From Acidimicrobiales bacterium (GTDB lineage: Bacteria; Actinomycetota; Acidimicrobiia; Acidimicrobiales; RAAP-2): DNA of 13,753 nucleotides. The stretch spans positions 1 through 13,753 of the forward strand of contig JADGOD010000075.1 of assembly GCA_017883125.1 (NCBI GenBank), given 5' to 3'. Below are positions 1-6,734 of this stretch, piece by piece. A model generated the notes under the pieces. The model was not told the origin of the DNA. It ran no database searches and saw only the letters and a program-made list of their open reading frames with translations. Numbering within the stretch: the stretch's first letter is position 1; each line of letters opens with the position of its first letter. The position numbers were made by a program, and so were the translations under genes.

Positions 1-1132
1 CGGCGTTCTCCAGCCAGTCGAAGACCACTCCCCCCAGACGGTTCTTGACACCCACCGAGAGCTTCAGCTCCTCGTCGCCGAAGGGCCATGACGGGAACGA
101 GAACGTCATCGATCCCTCCCCCTGCTCGAGGTTGAAGTTGATCCCGAGGTCATCGGTGGTGGTCTTGATCAGCAGGGTGCCGTTGGTGCTGTGGACCTCT
201 AGCTCGAAGACGACCGCGTCCACTGGCTCCGACGCGGTGAACCCCACGTTGACCTCCAGCGGGTCGCCGCTCTTGAGCGGCAGGCTCTCGGCCGAACCGG
301 GATGCGACACGGTGACGCCTCGAAGGCGCACCGGGCGATGGTGGTCCTCGACCTCGACCTCGGTCTCGATCTCGGGGGGAGGGACCTCAGCGACACCTTC
401 GGTGAGGAGGCCCTCGCGGAAGATCTGGACGGCATGTCCAGGTGCCCCCATCGCGACCATCTTGCCGTGGCTCAGCACCACGGCGCGATCACAGATCGAC
501 TTGATCTGGTCGGCGGAGTGCGTCACGACGATGATCGTCCGGCCCTGCTCCTGGAACTGGCGGATCCGGTCCAGGCACTTGCGCTGGAAGCGCTCGTCAC
601 CCACGGCGAGCACCTCGTCGATCACCAGGATGTCCGGCTCCACACTGACCGCCACAGCGAAGCCGAGCCGGACGTACATGCCCGAGGAGTAGAACTTCAC
701 CTGGTTGTCGATGAACTGCTCGAGCTCAGAGAATGCGACGATCTCGTCGAAGACGTCGTCGGTCTCGCTCTTCGAGAGGCCCAGCATCGATGCGTTCAGA
801 TAGATGTTGTCCCGGCCGCTCAGCTCCGGCTGGAAGCCGGCGCCGAGCTCCAGGAGCCCGGCGAGCTTCCCTCTGACCACGACCTGCCCGGCGGTCGGCT
901 GGAGGACACCGCACACGCACTTGAGGAGGGTCGACTTCCCCGACCCGTTGTGACCAAGGATGCCGATGGTCTCTCCCTCTTCGACCCTGAAGGAGATGTC
1001 ATCGAGGGCCCAGAGGTCTTCGTAGCGAGCCTGGCCCCTCTTGACCAAGCGCTCCTTGAGGCTGGTCCCACGATCGTGGTAGAGGCGGAACCGCTTGGAG
1101 ACGTCTTCGACGGAAACGGCGAAATCAGACAC
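1..1132 (-). CDS. wzt: Polysaccharide/teichoic-acid ABC exporter ATPase (Wzt type), 3' end cut by window
   Basis: This is the ATPase of an ABC exporter that moves lipid-linked polysaccharide across the cytoplasmic membrane, working with the permease just upstream. 377 residues are visible and the frame is open at the window edge. Seen: Walker A GHNGSGKST at 60-68, ABC signature YSSGMYVRLGFA at 148-159, Walker B ILVIDE at 168-173 with D-loop VGD, and switch His205 (VVTHS). The GAGFQPELSGRDNIYLN stretch near 97-113 is typical of the Wzt/TagH/RfbE subfamily. After an acidic linker (about 250-263) comes a beta-rich C-terminal region that looks like the Wzt carbohydrate-binding domain, which in that family selects the glycan. 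The GTG start lies 2 bases after the permease stop, with GAGGAG inside the permease's last codons as ribosome site. Whether the cargo is O-antigen, teichoic acid or another glycan cannot be told. Confidence 0.92.
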   Translation of the reverse strand, partial: MSDFAVSVEDVSKRFRLYHDRGTSLKERLVKRGQARYEDLWALDDISFRVEEGETIGILGHNGSGKSTLLKCVCGVLQPTAGQVVVRGKLAGLLELGAGFQPELSGRDNIYLNASMLGLSKSETDDVFDEIVAFSELEQFIDNQVKFYSSGMYVRLGFAVAVSVEPDILVIDEVLAVGDERFQRKCLDRIRQFQEQGRTIIVVTHSADQIKSICDRAVVLSHGKMVAMGAPGHAVQIFREGLLTEGVAEVPPPEIETEVEVEDHHRPVRLRGVTVSHPGSAESLPLKSGDPLEVNVGFTASEPVDAVVFELEVHSTNGTLLIKTTTDDLGINFNLEQGEGSMTFSFPSWPFGDEELKLSVGVKNRLGGVVFDWLENA

Positions 1133-1134
1133 CC

Positions 1135-2097
1135 TCAGAGCTCCTCAGCGAAGTTTCCCTCGAGCCGGCCGAAGATCGACAGGGCGAGGAGGAGGAGCGC
1201 CACCCCGATGCCCACGAGGGCGAGATCCATCAAGAGATAGGTGCTCGACGGCCAGGGAGGCAGGATTTCGACGGGCTTCCCGCCCGAGGTGAGGGTGACC
1301 ACCGGGTGGGCGTAGATCACCCGCTGGGAGGTGAGGATGATCGGCGTCATGGGATTGAGGAGGTAGATCCAGGTGAGCCCATGGGGCCCGAGGTGGGACT
1401 GGATCGAGTTCCAGAACGAGTAGACGACCGGACAGGCCCAGAACCACGCCGTCAGGACGACCTCGATGAGGTGCTGCATATCCCGCAGGCGGACGTTGAT
1501 CGCCGAGAGCGCGATCCCGAGGGCCGAGGCGATGAGGATCTCTGCCAGGAAGGCGACCGCCAAGAGCGGGAGCAGCGGCCAGTCCGGAGCCGTGCCGAGG
1601 GCCACCATGAAGATCACCAGGACGATCGTCTGGAAGAACATGTACACACCGGCGGTCCCGATCGATGCCAGCGCCAGGATCTCCCTCGGAAAGGCCACCT
1701 TCTTGACGATCCCGGCCCGCTGGACCACCACGCCGGTCGCCGTGAGCAGACCAGTCTGGAAGAAGTTCCAGAACAGCAGGCCCGAGAAGAGGTAGATGAC
1801 GAAGTTCGGGATCGAGTTCTTGAGCACGACTCCAAAGACGAACCAGTAGATGCCCAGGGTCACCGCAGGGGCGACCATCGACCAGAGCAGCCCGAGGGCA
1901 GAGTTCTTATACTTGACCTTGATCTCCGTCGAGATCAGGTTCAAGAGCAGCTCGCGGCTCCGCCAGATCTCCCGGAACCGCGTGGGGAGAGAGATCTGGG
2001 CCGAGACGATTCGAGTCTGCTTGGGGCGGTTCCGATCGTATCCAGGAGGTGATCCTGCCGCCCCATCCGGCGCCGGCGCCGGGGCGTCAGCGGACAC
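1135..2097 (-). CDS. wzm: ABC-2 type polysaccharide exporter permease (Wzm type)
   Basis: Membrane subunit of the exporter whose ATPase follows. 320 residues: a proline/alanine-rich cytosolic tail of about 40, the family entry motif (IKVKYKNSALGLLWS near 59-73), then about six membrane segments (roughly 70-92, 98-118, 143-168, 176-200, 212-230, 286-309). The RDMQHLIEVVLTAWFWACPVVY region (205-226) and the LLNPMTP loop (246-252) are standard for ABC-2 polysaccharide permeases. The chain ends in FAEEL. The GTG start is 2 bases after the clpP stop, and GGAGG inside the last clpP codons is the ribosome site, so translation is probably coupled to clpP. Family and partner are clear; the exported substrate is not. 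Confidence 0.93.
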   Translation of the reverse strand: MSADAPAPAPDGAAGSPPGYDRNRPKQTRIVSAQISLPTRFREIWRSRELLLNLISTEIKVKYKNSALGLLWSMVAPAVTLGIYWFVFGVVLKNSIPNFVIYLFSGLLFWNFFQTGLLTATGVVVQRAGIVKKVAFPREILALASIGTAGVYMFFQTIVLVIFMVALGTAPDWPLLPLLAVAFLAEILIASALGIALSAINVRLRDMQHLIEVVLTAWFWACPVVYSFWNSIQSHLGPHGLTWIYLLNPMTPIILTSQRVIYAHPVVTLTSGGKPVEILPPWPSSTYLLMDLALVGIGVALLLLALSIFGRLEGNFAEEL

Positions 2098-2099
2098 GC

Positions 2100-2714
2100 C
2101 TAGCTTCCTCCAACCCGTGCCGTCGAACGGTCGATCACGGCATCGATGAAGCCGTACTCACGGGCTTCCTCGGCGGTGAACCAGCGGTCTCGGTCGGAGT
2201 CCGCCTCGATCCTCTCGACATCCTGGCCGGTGTGGAACGAGATCCTCTCGGCGAGCATCTTCTTCATGAACACGATCTGCTCGGCCTGGATGGCGATGTC
2301 CGAGGCCTGACCCTGGATCCCTCCCGCGTGGGGCTGATGCATCAGGATCCGCGAGTGGGGAAGGGCGTAGCGCTTCCCCGGCGCGCCGGAGCAGAGTAGG
2401 AACTGGCCCATCGATGCTGCCATGCCGACGCAGATCGTCCGCACGTCGCACGAGACGTACTGCATGGTGTCGTAGATGGCGAGGCCGTCGGTCACCGATC
2501 CACCCGGGGAGTTGATGTACAGCGAGATGTCGCGCTCGGTGTCCTCAGCCTCGAGGAGGAGCAGCTGCGCACACAGGGTGTTCGCTGCGAGCTGGTCGAC
2601 GACGGAACCGAGGAAGACGATTCGCTCCCGGAGGAGGCGTTGGGTCAGATCGACGCTGACGTCTAAAGAGCCACCGGAGCCGGCAAGGGAAGGGATGATC
2701 AAAGGCGTATCCAT
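2100..2714 (-). CDS. clpP: ATP-dependent Clp protease proteolytic subunit ClpP
   Basis: Serine peptidase subunit that forms the cytosolic ClpP barrel and degrades proteins fed to it by a Clp ATPase. 204 residues, the usual length. The catalytic triad is visible: Ser101 in GMAASMGQF, His126 in LMHQPH, and Asp176 in DSDRDRW, at spacings close to the E. coli enzyme. INSPGGSVTDGLAIYDTM (67-84) is the family's conserved strand-helix. I chose the ATG at 2714: residues before it do not resemble ClpP, a longer frame would run back through the tRNA, and a TAGCCT box lies exactly 7 bases upstream with no Shine-Dalgarno site, fitting a leaderless start. No clpX or trigger-factor gene is beside it. Instead it leads, with a 2-base gap, into a polysaccharide exporter. 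Actinobacteria usually have more than one ClpP; this may be one of a pair whose partner is elsewhere. Confidence 0.96.
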   Translation of the reverse strand: MDTPLIIPSLAGSGGSLDVSVDLTQRLLRERIVFLGSVVDQLAANTLCAQLLLLEAEDTERDISLYINSPGGSVTDGLAIYDTMQYVSCDVRTICVGMAASMGQFLLCSGAPGKRYALPHSRILMHQPHAGGIQGQASDIAIQAEQIVFMKKMLAERISFHTGQDVERIEADSDRDRWFTAEEAREYGFIDAVIDRSTARVGGS

Positions 2715-2721
2715 GTCGATG

Positions 2722-2727
2722 AGGCTA
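2722..2727 (-). promoter_or_regulatory. Putative leaderless -10 box of clpP (TAGCCT)
   Basis: TAGCCT lies 7 bases before the clpP ATG, with no ribosome site in between. This matches the TANNNT box of actinobacterial leaderless promoters. No convincing -35 box is seen. It shares the 98-base divergent gap with the tRNA-Leu gene. Confidence 0.6.
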
Positions 2728-2812
2728 CCCGCCAGAGCACGTCGGTCTGGCCCAATTGCTTTCCTAAGATGGGTTCTGCCGGGTGGCGCCGAAAATGGCG
2801 GTTGTCGGTCGT

Positions 2813-2894
2813 GCGGGCGTGGCGGAATTGGCAGACGCGCCGGGTTTAGGTCCCGGTCCTTTCGGGGGTGGAGGTTCGAGTCCTCTCGCCCGCA
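2813..2894 (+). tRNA. tRNA-Leu (anticodon UAG)
   Basis: An 82-base class II tRNA. The acceptor stem GCGGGCG (2813-2819) pairs with CGCCCGC (2887-2893), with discriminator A at 2894. The anticodon stem CCGGG/CCCGG encloses loop TTTAGGT (2845-2851), with anticodon TAG at 2847-2849, reading CUA and probably other CUN leucine codons. There is a long variable arm (2857-2869). The T-arm is GGAGG-TTCGAGT-CCTCT with one G-U pair. CCA is not encoded: CTC follows. The gene stands alone between divergent clpP and the FKBP gene. Confidence 0.97.
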
Positions 2895-2921
2895 CTCATC
2901 GCTTCGAAGGTCCACGTGTCG

Positions 2922-2927
2922 TACGCT
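2922..2927 (+). promoter_or_regulatory. Putative leaderless -10 box of the FKBP gene (TACGCT)
   Basis: TACGCT sits 6 bases before the FKBP ATG in the 39-base gap after the tRNA. No ribosome site precedes the start. The match to TANNNT and the spacing argue for a separate leaderless promoter rather than readthrough from the tRNA. Confidence 0.55.
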
Positions 2928-2933
2928 GCTCAG

Positions 2934-3308
2934 ATGGCACTTGAGCGACCCCTGATCGATCCCCCGGTGGGCACCCCCACCAGCGAACTCGTGATTGACG
3001 ACCTCGTCGTCGGTGACGGGACAGAAGCCGTGGCAGGCAACCAGGTCGTCGTCCACTATGTGGGCGTCTCGTGGTCAACGGGCGAGGAGTTCGACTCCTC
3101 ATGGAACCGGGCCGAGCCGTTCGCCTTCGGCCTCGGCGCCGGCCAGGTCATCGGCGGCTGGGACAAGGGCGTCCAGGGCATGCGGGTCAGCGGCCGACGT
3201 CGGCTGACGATCCCCCCGCACCTTGGCTACGGGGCCTCCGGAGCCGGTGGCGTCATCAAGCCGAACGAGACGCTGATCTTCGTCGTCGATCTCCTCGAGG
3301 TTCGCTAA
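2934..3308 (+). CDS. FKBP-type peptidyl-prolyl cis-trans isomerase
   Basis: A single-domain cytosolic FKBP that speeds proline isomerisation during protein folding. 124 residues: a short N-terminal arm, then one complete FKBP domain (about 18-124). The usual pocket residues are in place: Tyr42 (VVVHYVG), Phe53-Asp54 (EEFDSS), Phe63 or Phe65, Val72-Ile73 and Trp76 in QVIGGWDKGVQGM, Tyr99 in LGYGA, and Phe116 in LIFVVDLLEV. There is no signal peptide or lipobox. The start is the ATG at 2934; any longer version would begin inside the tRNA, and a TANNNT box 6 bases upstream supports a leaderless start. The glycerate kinase begins 6 bases after its stop, so the two are likely co-transcribed, although no functional link is obvious. 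Confidence 0.94.
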   Translation: MALERPLIDPPVGTPTSELVIDDLVVGDGTEAVAGNQVVVHYVGVSWSTGEEFDSSWNRAEPFAFGLGAGQVIGGWDKGVQGMRVSGRRRLTIPPHLGYGASGAGGVIKPNETLIFVVDLLEVR

Positions 3309-3314
3309 GACCAC

Positions 3315-4325
3315 GTGAGACTGCTTGCCGCGCCCGACAAGATGCGCGGAACGCTGGATGCACCGGACTTCGCAGCCGCCATCGCTGGCGGTGCCTCTGC
3401 TGCGGGGTGGGAGTCGATCGAGATCCCCCTGAGCGACGGCGGCGAGGGATTCGCCGATGCCATGGGTGGAGCTCCGCACCGCATCGACGTCACTGGACCC
3501 CTGGGTGGGCACGTCTCCGCTCCGATTCACCTCCTTGGTGACGGTGGCACCGCAGTGATCGAGATGGCCGACGCTGCGGGTCGAGCGCTCCTCCCGGACC
3601 CCAGAGGCGATGAGCCGGTTGCCGCAACCACCCGAGGCGTCGGCGAGCTGATCAGCGCAGCCATCGATCTCGGCGCAGAGCGGGTCATCGTCGGATGCGG
3701 CGGATCAGCCACCACCGACGGGGGTCGGGGTGCGGTCGATGCCATCGAGGAGTCGGGCGGGCTGCGGGGCGCCGAGCTCATCGTGGCGACCGACGTGGCG
3801 ACCCGGTTCGTCGACGCCGCGACTCGCTTTGCGCCCCAGAAGGGGGCGACCCCGCTCCAGGTCGACGCCCTCCGCAAGCACCTCATCGACACGGCCGACT
3901 ACTACCGAGACCGCTACGGCGTCGACGTCACCGAGATCGATCGAGCAGGTGCGGCCGGCGGCCTGGCGGGAGGGCTTGCCGCACTCGGCGGGTCGCTCCG
4001 CTCCGGCTTCGAGCTGGTCGCCGCGGCGACGGGATTGGGAGGTGCGCTGTGCCAGGTTGATCTCCTGGTGAGCGGCGAGGGTCGTCTCGATCGCTCGACG
4101 CTCGAGGGCAAGACCCTGGCCTCGCTCCTTGACCTCGCACCCGCCGATCTCGGGGTGCTGATCGTCGTCGGGGAACTCGAGCCCGAGGCCGTCGAGGCGC
4201 TCACCGCGAGGCGCCCCGGAGCGACGACCGTCTGCTCTCTCTCCGAGCGCTTCGGCCGGGAGCGATCGATGCATGACACGGCCGGTGCCGTCACTCAGGT
4301 CGTGACCGAGTTCCTCCAGCGCTGA
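3315..4325 (+). CDS. Glycerate kinase (GlxK/GarK family), shortened
   Basis: Predicted to phosphorylate D-glycerate with ATP, feeding glyoxylate/serine-derived carbon into glycolysis. The family (type 1 glycerate kinase) is recognised by APDKMRGTLDA (6-16), the LSDGGEG loop (39-45), VGCGGSATTDGG (126-137), FAPQKGAT (172-179), AGAAGGLAGGLAAL (211-224) and SGEGRLDRSTLEGK (253-266). At 336 residues it is shorter than the roughly 370-380 usual in the family. The loss lies between the DGG loop and PQKG, where the segment of about 30 residues leading to the usual DVxNPL motif is missing and that motif reads DVATRF. The GTG start has only a weak ribosome site (GAGG 14 bases away), consistent with coupling to the FKBP gene 6 bases upstream. 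It is probably an active kinase, but the altered lobe leaves substrate preference open. Confidence 0.9.
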   Translation: MRLLAAPDKMRGTLDAPDFAAAIAGGASAAGWESIEIPLSDGGEGFADAMGGAPHRIDVTGPLGGHVSAPIHLLGDGGTAVIEMADAAGRALLPDPRGDEPVAATTRGVGELISAAIDLGAERVIVGCGGSATTDGGRGAVDAIEESGGLRGAELIVATDVATRFVDAATRFAPQKGATPLQVDALRKHLIDTADYYRDRYGVDVTEIDRAGAAGGLAGGLAALGGSLRSGFELVAAATGLGGALCQVDLLVSGEGRLDRSTLEGKTLASLLDLAPADLGVLIVVGELEPEAVEALTARRPGATTVCSLSERFGRERSMHDTAGAVTQVVTEFLQR

Positions 4326-4330
4326 GCGCT
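4318..4330 (+). terminator. Hairpin around the glycerate kinase stop (possible T-less terminator)
   Basis: AGCGC-TGA-GCGCT: a perfect 5-bp stem with the stop codon TGA as its loop, at the junction with the convergent Lon-N gene. No T-run follows, so it is only a candidate end signal. Confidence 0.3.
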
Positions 4331-4355
4331 CGGCGCGCAGCCCGTCCCGGGAGCC

Positions 4356-4991
4356 TCAGGACTGATCGGCTTGGGAGAGCAGCATCTCAAGATCGGTGAT
4401 CCGTGCCCGGCACAGCCTGATGAGCATCTCGAGCCGAGCCGTGGAGTCCGAAGCCTCGAGGAGGCTCTGGGCATCGAGAAGGCCGAGCGGTGCGAGAGCG
4501 CAGACCATCCACGACGCCGCCATCGGCTCGCTCCCGAGATCGACCTCGATCGAGCAGCACGGTCCGTCAGCCAGCTCCGAGAGGAGCATCCGGACCCGGC
4601 GGACGGCACTTGTCGCCCTCTTCAGCAGCTCGCCGTCATGGATCTCCGGGCAAGGGTACGGCTCGATGATCGCCTGGGGGTAGGGGTCGTCGTCAAGCCA
4701 CTCGACGACCCGGATCCTCTCGATGCCACGGGTCACGACCAGCTGCCGGCCATCATCGAACGGGACGGTCATCTGCACGTTGAGCAGCGTCCCGACGTCG
4801 CACCGCCTGTCACCTCCCCCGACCTCGGATCCGGCCCGGATCAGGACGGTGCCGAAGGTGCGATCGCCGGCAAGGACATCAGCGACCAAGGCTTGGTAGC
4901 GCGGCTCGAAGACGTGCAGCGGCAGCTCGGCATAGGGGAAGAGAACCGTCGAGAGGGGGAACATCGGAGTCCTCACCGGTTCGAGTGCCAC
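4356..4991 (-). CDS. Stand-alone Lon N-terminal (LON substrate-binding) domain protein
   Basis: 211 residues resembling only the N-terminal substrate-binding domain of Lon protease, without ATPase or peptidase domains. The family signature is at the start: PMFPLSTVLFPYAELPLHVFEPRYQALV (9-36). It is followed by FGTVLIRAGSEVGGGD (46-61) and a central VGTLLNV strand (66-72), then a mostly helical C-terminal half. Such small LON-domain proteins are common in actinobacteria; a role in substrate recognition is presumed but not proven. It is predicted cytosolic, with no signal or membrane segment. The GTG start at 4991 is chosen because TAACCT stands 6 bases upstream with no ribosome site (leaderless pattern). 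A GTG five codons further in is a possible alternative. It is convergent with glycerate kinase and has its own promoter, separate from the dehydratase pair upstream. Confidence 0.88.
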   Translation of the reverse strand: MALEPVRTPMFPLSTVLFPYAELPLHVFEPRYQALVADVLAGDRTFGTVLIRAGSEVGGGDRRCDVGTLLNVQMTVPFDDGRQLVVTRGIERIRVVEWLDDDPYPQAIIEPYPCPEIHDGELLKRATSAVRRVRMLLSELADGPCCSIEVDLGSEPMAASWMVCALAPLGLLDAQSLLEASDSTARLEMLIRLCRARITDLEMLLSQADQS

Positions 4992-4997
4992 GCGGTC

Positions 4998-5003
4998 AGG
5001 TTA
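4998..5003 (-). promoter_or_regulatory. Putative leaderless -10 box of the Lon-N gene (TAACCT)
   Basis: TAACCT is 6 bases before the GTG start, in a locally AT-richer patch (TTTAACC) of the 63-base gap. No Shine-Dalgarno site is present. This is the same arrangement as at clpP, FKBP, mec, smpB and the CaiB gene. Confidence 0.55.
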
Positions 5004-5038
5004 AAGGGAGCCACTCCACGACGTGTCGCCCATCGCCC

Positions 5039-5051
5039 CTCCCCCCGGGAG
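5039..5051 (-). terminator. Hairpin 3 bases after the HadB-like stop (possible terminator)
   Basis: CTCCC-CCC-GGGAG on the plus strand, a 5-bp GC stem with a 3-base loop immediately downstream of the dehydratase stop. No T-run follows on the minus strand. Confidence 0.3.
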
Positions 5052-5054
5052 AAG

Positions 5055-5483
5055 TCAGCTCTTGGTCGGAAGCGACGCGGTGGCCTGTCCCACCACCTTC
5101 ACCTCCCCGTCAGCGTTCGAGAGGCTGACGTCGAGGTCGACCAGGTGCTGGCCGTCCTCCTCGCGGACCATCGTGACCGCGACGCGGGTTATCAGCTCCT
5201 CGCCGGGCCACGTCTGGCGCGAGAAGCGGACCGAGAAGTCCACGAGCCGGCCTGCGCCGACGAAGTGGGAGATGGCCGTCCCGAGGAACCCCATGGAGAG
5301 CATCCCGTGACCGAAGACGCTGGGCTGGCCCGCTGCGGTCGCCAAGACCTCGTCGTGATGCATCGGGTTGAAGTCCCCCGATGCGCCGGCATAGCGGACG
5401 AGATCGGTGCGGGTCAGCAGGTGACGAAGCTCGGGGGCCTCCATGCCGACGGTCACGTCCTCAATAAACAGTGTGGTTCCCAC
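5055..5483 (-). CDS. MaoC/HadB-like (3R)-hydroxyacyl dehydratase, catalytic subunit
   Basis: A hot-dog-fold dehydratase/hydratase that interconverts (3R)-hydroxyacyl and trans-2-enoyl thioesters. 142 residues, the same length as I recall for mycobacterial HadB. The active-site dyad is present: Asp37 and His42 in YAGASGDFNPMHHDE (31-45), followed by FGHGMLSMGFLG (57-68) on the central helix. GEELITRVAV (95-104) and VDLDVSLSNADGE (115-127) are the usual sheet strands. The GTG start is preceded by AAAGGA at a good distance. It lies 63 bases after the HadA-like gene, and the two probably form a heterodimer, with this subunit supplying catalysis. By analogy the partner would be FAS-II acyl-ACP, but an enoyl-CoA hydratase in fatty-acid or polyester metabolism fits equally well. 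Confidence 0.87.
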   Translation of the reverse strand: MGTTLFIEDVTVGMEAPELRHLLTRTDLVRYAGASGDFNPMHHDEVLATAAGQPSVFGHGMLSMGFLGTAISHFVGAGRLVDFSVRFSRQTWPGEELITRVAVTMVREEDGQHLVDLDVSLSNADGEVKVVGQATASLPTKS

Positions 5484-5546
5484 GAGCCGTCCTTTCCTCG
5501 TTGCAGTGTGATGGGGCTCTTCGAATCTCCTGGCTGGAGCAGGGCC

Positions 5547-6047
5547 TCAGAGCCGGTGGATGACGTTGAATCGGGTCGTGAGCACGGGCTCGTCGGTCTC
5601 GGCATCGCTCCAGGTCACCTCGTTGACGAGGAAGCTCATCGTGGCGCCCTTCGACTCTTTGGCATACGCGTCGACGATCACCCCGGTCCCCTTCAGGACA
5701 TCGCCGACCTTGATCGGTCGGTAGTAGTGGAACGACTGCTCACCGTGGAGGATGAGGCCACCTCGGGCCTTCAGCACGGCCAGCGCTGGGGCGAGCCCTT
5801 CGCCCTGCTCTTCGACGGCCACCTGGAGCTCCGCGAGCTTCCCCCAGCTCTCCATGACGAAGGGGAAGGTGGGTGGCACCGGGATGGCGTCGAAGCCAGC
5901 CTCCCGGGCGGCTTCGGGGTCACGGTAGATCGGATCGTCGTCGAAGACGGCTTCGGCGAAGTACGCCACAGGGCCCCGCTCGACGACCACCGTCGAGACC
6001 GACGTCGTCACCCCGATCAGATCGGTCAGAAACCTGTCCTCAGCCAT
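5547..6047 (-). CDS. HadA-like FAS1-type dehydratase subunit (MaoC N-terminal domain)
   Basis: A hot-dog protein of the MaoC-dehydratase N-terminal type, normally the substrate-binding partner of a HadB-like subunit. 166 residues. Seen: FDDDPIYRDPEAAREAGF (35-52), IPVPPTFPF (55-63) and LHGEQSFHYYRPIKVGD (100-116), all family hallmarks. In this class the Asp-His catalytic dyad is carried by the partner, and this protein indeed lacks the GDxNPxH motif. The ATG start has a clear ribosome site (GAGGGGAG about 7 bases upstream). It is placed directly before the HadB-like gene and after rdgB. A HadA, HadC or actinobacterial (R)-enoyl-CoA hydratase subunit are all possible; sequence alone does not decide. 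Confidence 0.83.
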   Translation of the reverse strand: MAEDRFLTDLIGVTTSVSTVVVERGPVAYFAEAVFDDDPIYRDPEAAREAGFDAIPVPPTFPFVMESWGKLAELQVAVEEQGEGLAPALAVLKARGGLILHGEQSFHYYRPIKVGDVLKGTGVIVDAYAKESKGATMSFLVNEVTWSDAETDEPVLTTRFNVIHRL

Positions 6048-6116
6048 CGTCTTGCTCCCCTCAGCTCCGTGTCCGTCGGGCGACCCTCGAAAGGGTAGCG
6101 AACGGCGTCGCCCTCC

Positions 6117-6133
6117 GAGGGACGAAGTCCCTC
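6117..6133 (-). terminator. Perfect 7-bp hairpin overlapping the rdgB stop
   Basis: On the minus strand GAGGGAC-TTC-GTCCCTC begins inside the rdgB stop codon. The stem is GC-rich with a tight TTC loop, and no T-run follows. A second small stem (ACCCT-CGAA-AGGGT, 6083-6096) lies downstream, before the HadA-like gene. This is a plausible end of the rph-rdgB transcript or an RNA-stabilising 3' end. Confidence 0.4.
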
Positions 6134-6734
6134 AGGCCTCGAGCGCGCCGATCTCCACCAGTCGATCCGCCAGCGCGCGGAACGCCCGGCCCCGGTGGCT
6201 GATGGCGTGCTTCTCGTCCGCTGACATCTCGGCGAAGGTCCGACCGTCTCCCTCGTCGGGGATGAAGACCGGGTCGTAGCCGAATCCGCCATCACCTCTC
6301 GCCTCGGTGGCGATGGTCCCGGTGACCTCCCCGAGCGCATGGACCTCTGTCCCGTCAGGGAACGAGGCATACGCCGCCGCCGTGAACCGAGCCGAGCGAT
6401 CGGTGCTGCCTCCGAGCTCACCCAGCAGCTTGTCGACGTTGTCGGCATAGGTGGCTCCGTCGCCGGCGTAACGAGCCGAGAGGACGCCTGGCCGTCCATC
6501 CAGGGCACGGACCTCGAGTCCGGTGTCGTCCGCCACGGAGATCTCCCTCGTGGCCTCGGTCAGCGCCATGGCCTTGAGGCGGGCATTCTCAAGGAGGGTG
6601 TCGCCCGTCTCCTCGACCTCACCGACGTCCTTCGGCCTCTCGATCAGCTCGACGTCACCCCTCTCGGAGAGGATCGCGGTGATCTCCGCTTCCTTGTCGG
6701 CGTTGGCCGTCGCCACCACACAGCGGAAGGTCAT
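6132..6734 (-). CDS. rdgB: XTP/dITP diphosphatase (RdgB/Ham1, non-canonical purine NTP pyrophosphatase)
   Basis: House-cleaning enzyme that hydrolyses dITP, XTP and ITP to monophosphates so deaminated purines stay out of DNA and RNA. 200 residues, normal length. Seen: the N-terminal nucleotide-binding motif VATANADKEAEI (7-18), VADDTGLEVRALDGRPGV (67-84) with metal/catalytic Asp69-Asp70, SARYAG (86-91), GFGYDPVF (150-157) and EKHAISHRGRA (174-184). All key motifs are intact. Its ATG overlaps the stop of rph as ATGA, so the two are translationally coupled. The rph-rdgB pairing is widespread in bacteria. Confidence 0.97.
   Translation of the reverse strand: MTFRCVVATANADKEAEITAILSERGDVELIERPKDVGEVEETGDTLLENARLKAMALTEATREISVADDTGLEVRALDGRPGVLSARYAGDGATYADNVDKLLGELGGSTDRSARFTAAAYASFPDGTEVHALGEVTGTIATEARGDGGFGYDPVFIPDEGDGRTFAEMSADEKHAISHRGRAFRALADRLVEIGALEA

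Noticed and set aside
302..1240. Open frame of 312 codons opposite the exporter ATPase
   Set aside because: The minus-strand reading gives a complete ABC ATPase with all motifs; the plus reading has low-complexity composition and no recognisable fold.
2868..2933. FKBP start at an ATG inside the tRNA
   Set aside because: It would overlap the T-arm of tRNA-Leu. The ATG at 2934 gives a normal FKBP and has a promoter box 6 bases before it.
2715..3056. N-terminal extension of ClpP
   Set aside because: The frame stays open through the tRNA and into the FKBP gene on the other strand, but residues before the ATG at 2714 are unlike ClpP and a -10 box sits there.
4371..6098. Long open frame on the plus strand (575 codons) antisense to three genes
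   Set aside because: It crosses the Lon-N protein and both dehydratase genes and their gaps. Its translation is rich in Arg, Asp, His and Glu with no domain, as expected for the opposite strand of GC-rich coding DNA.
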